A DNA stretch of 53,458 bases from an uncultured Alphaproteobacteria bacterium (lineage in GTDB: Bacteria > Pseudomonadota > Alphaproteobacteria > HIMB59 > GCA-002718135), in assembly GCA_902585605.1 (NCBI GenBank), contig CACIED010000007.1, forward strand, positions 1 to 53,458, in the 5' to 3' direction. Within the stretch, counting starts at the first letter, position 1; each line of letters opens with the position of its first letter. The notes beneath the pieces are model-generated. The model made no database searches and was not told the DNA's origin. It saw only the letters and a program-made list of their open reading frames with translations. Both the position numbers and the translations under genes were made by a program. Of this stretch, positions 52,749 through 53,458 are shown piece after piece.

Positions 52749-53458
52749 TTACATCCAATCGGCATAAGGTAAATTTTTGGAAATCAAATATTCTTTATTA
52801 AACATTTTATCATAATATTTATTTGCATCATCACAAAGTATTGTCACAATTTTTTTCCCTTTACCCATTGATTTGGCCAGTTTTACTGCACCACATATAT
52901 TGACCCCAGAACTTAATCCTAGAAATAATCCATCTGTTTTCATAATTTTAAATAGCATTTCCATACATTCTTGATCAGAAACAAAAAATGATTGGTCTAC
53001 AAGACAATTTTCTAAATTTTTTGTTACTCTGGCTTGTCCAATACCTTCTGTAATTGATTCCTCTCCTTTTTTTTCTGGTTTACCATTAGTAAAATAATTA
53101 AACATTGATGATCCTTGTGAGTCAGTACAAGCGATAATAATTTCTTTATTTTTTGATTTTAGCCCAACGCTCACACCAGTTAAAGTTCCTCCAGTTCCAA
53201 TTGCACATGTAAAACCATCTATTTTACCATCTGTTTGTTTAAAAATTTCTGCGGATGTTGTTTTTTCATGAAACTTGTAGTTTGCTAAATTTTCAAATTG
53301 ACCAGCCCAAAAAGTTTTTTTACCTGTTTGTTTTTCAATATCTTTAGCTAATTGCTGCGAGACTTTTTGATAGTTGCCAGGATCGGAATATGGTTTTGCA
53401 TCAACTAAATGAAGTTTTGCTCCCATATTTTTAAGTATATCTCTTTTAGATTGAACGG
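52749..53458 (-). CDS. Cysteine synthase/cystathionine beta-synthase-like, 5'-truncated by window edge
   Basis: Fold-type II PLP enzyme; the frame is open beyond base 53458, so the N-terminus, including the PLP Lys, is outside. The 236 residues seen include the PLP phosphate-site loop IGTGGTLTGVS, SITEGIGQARV, LFLGLSSGVNICGAVKLAK and the ending IVTILCDDANKYYDKMF. These match CysK/CysM and the core of cystathionine beta-synthase. No C-terminal CBS domain is present. Direct linkage to a cystathionine gamma-family gene suggests trans-sulfuration, but O-acetylserine sulfhydrylase is equally possible. Confidence 0.85.
   Translation of the reverse strand, partial: VQSKRDILKNMGAKLHLVDAKPYSDPGNYQKVSQQLAKDIEKQTGKKTFWAGQFENLANYKFHEKTTSAEIFKQTDGKIDGFTCAIGTGGTLTGVSVGLKSKNKEIIIACTDSQGSSMFNYFTNGKPEKKGEESITEGIGQARVTKNLENCLVDQSFFVSDQECMEMLFKIMKTDGLFLGLSSGVNICGAVKLAKSMGKGKKIVTILCDDANKYYDKMFNKEYLISKNLPYADWM

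Noticed and set aside
1..53458. CRISPR array, prophage or toxin-antitoxin locus
   Set aside because: No regularly spaced repeats, phage structural genes or recognisable toxin-antitoxin pair were found; the 2OG-oxygenase and cupin genes resemble phage-borne families but stand among ordinary genes.

Overview
The window is AT-rich (roughly 28-30 % G+C by eye), densely packed DNA in which genes abut or overlap by 1-16 bases. Gene content and gene order are alphaproteobacterial. The evidence is: a pcm-like/tolC/PopZ-like/valS run; erpA-xthA divergent from dgt-argS-SPOR-scpA-scpB-tatABC-serS-pcm; an Aap-type general amino-acid transporter; an NDUFS4-type complex I subunit; and a direct-repeat GAAC-N7-GAAC SOS box. 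Low G+C, tiny intergenic gaps and solute-binding transporters suggest a streamlined marine lineage near SAR11, HIMB59 or AEGEAN-169. That placement is inference.

Layout. 1-3.9 kb: a MOSC protein cut by the window edge, then a sugar-type ABC importer (two permeases and a binding protein, no ATPase here) closed by a strong terminator. 3.9-8.3 kb: a tyrosine-phosphatase-like protein, apt, a thiolase, an acyl-CoA dehydrogenase, the complex I accessory subunit and tRNA-Arg. 8.3-14.8 kb: an accessory block with a 2OG-Fe(II) oxygenase-like protein, a GFA protein, inositol-catabolism genes iolC-iolB-iolJ, a short nucleosidase, a cupin-like protein, a TauE/SafE permease and a cystathionine beta-lyase. 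15-19.8 kb: the aapJQMP importer (hairpin terminator after aapJ) and a free-standing AlaX editing protein. 19.8-21.9 kb: an SOS box, umuD-umuC, and tRNA-Asn and tRNA-Cys on the other strand. 22-28.6 kb: methyltransferase-like protein, tolC, a very short PopZ-like protein, valS and ilvD. 28.6-38.9 kb: the conserved housekeeping run named above, interrupted between scpB and tatA by about 1.1 kb of foreign-looking DNA. 38.9-44.7 kb: MATE pump, rlmJ, a cold-shock gene, small membrane and EF-hand proteins, a DjlA-like co-chaperone, a PLP ammonia-lyase and anmK. 44.75-45.03 kb: a gene-free gap with a likely small RNA. 45-53.5 kb: a deaminase, a tandem glycine riboswitch ahead of gcvT-gcvH-gcvP, rseP, a PRA-PH/MazG-like protein, and a trans-sulfuration pair cut by the window edge.

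The points most worth following are three. First, a compact RNA at about 44871-44984 has stacked hairpins with Shine-Dalgarno-like or GGA loops and its own terminator. Second, the scpB-tatA insertion is bounded by imperfect 52-53 bp direct repeats that duplicate the tatA start region; it carries a DEDDh exonuclease, a frameshifted mini-ORF and repeated TTTTGTG motifs. Third, a 94-residue PopZ-like protein sits in the conserved tolC-valS slot. No CRISPR array, insertion sequence, integrase gene or replication origin was seen.
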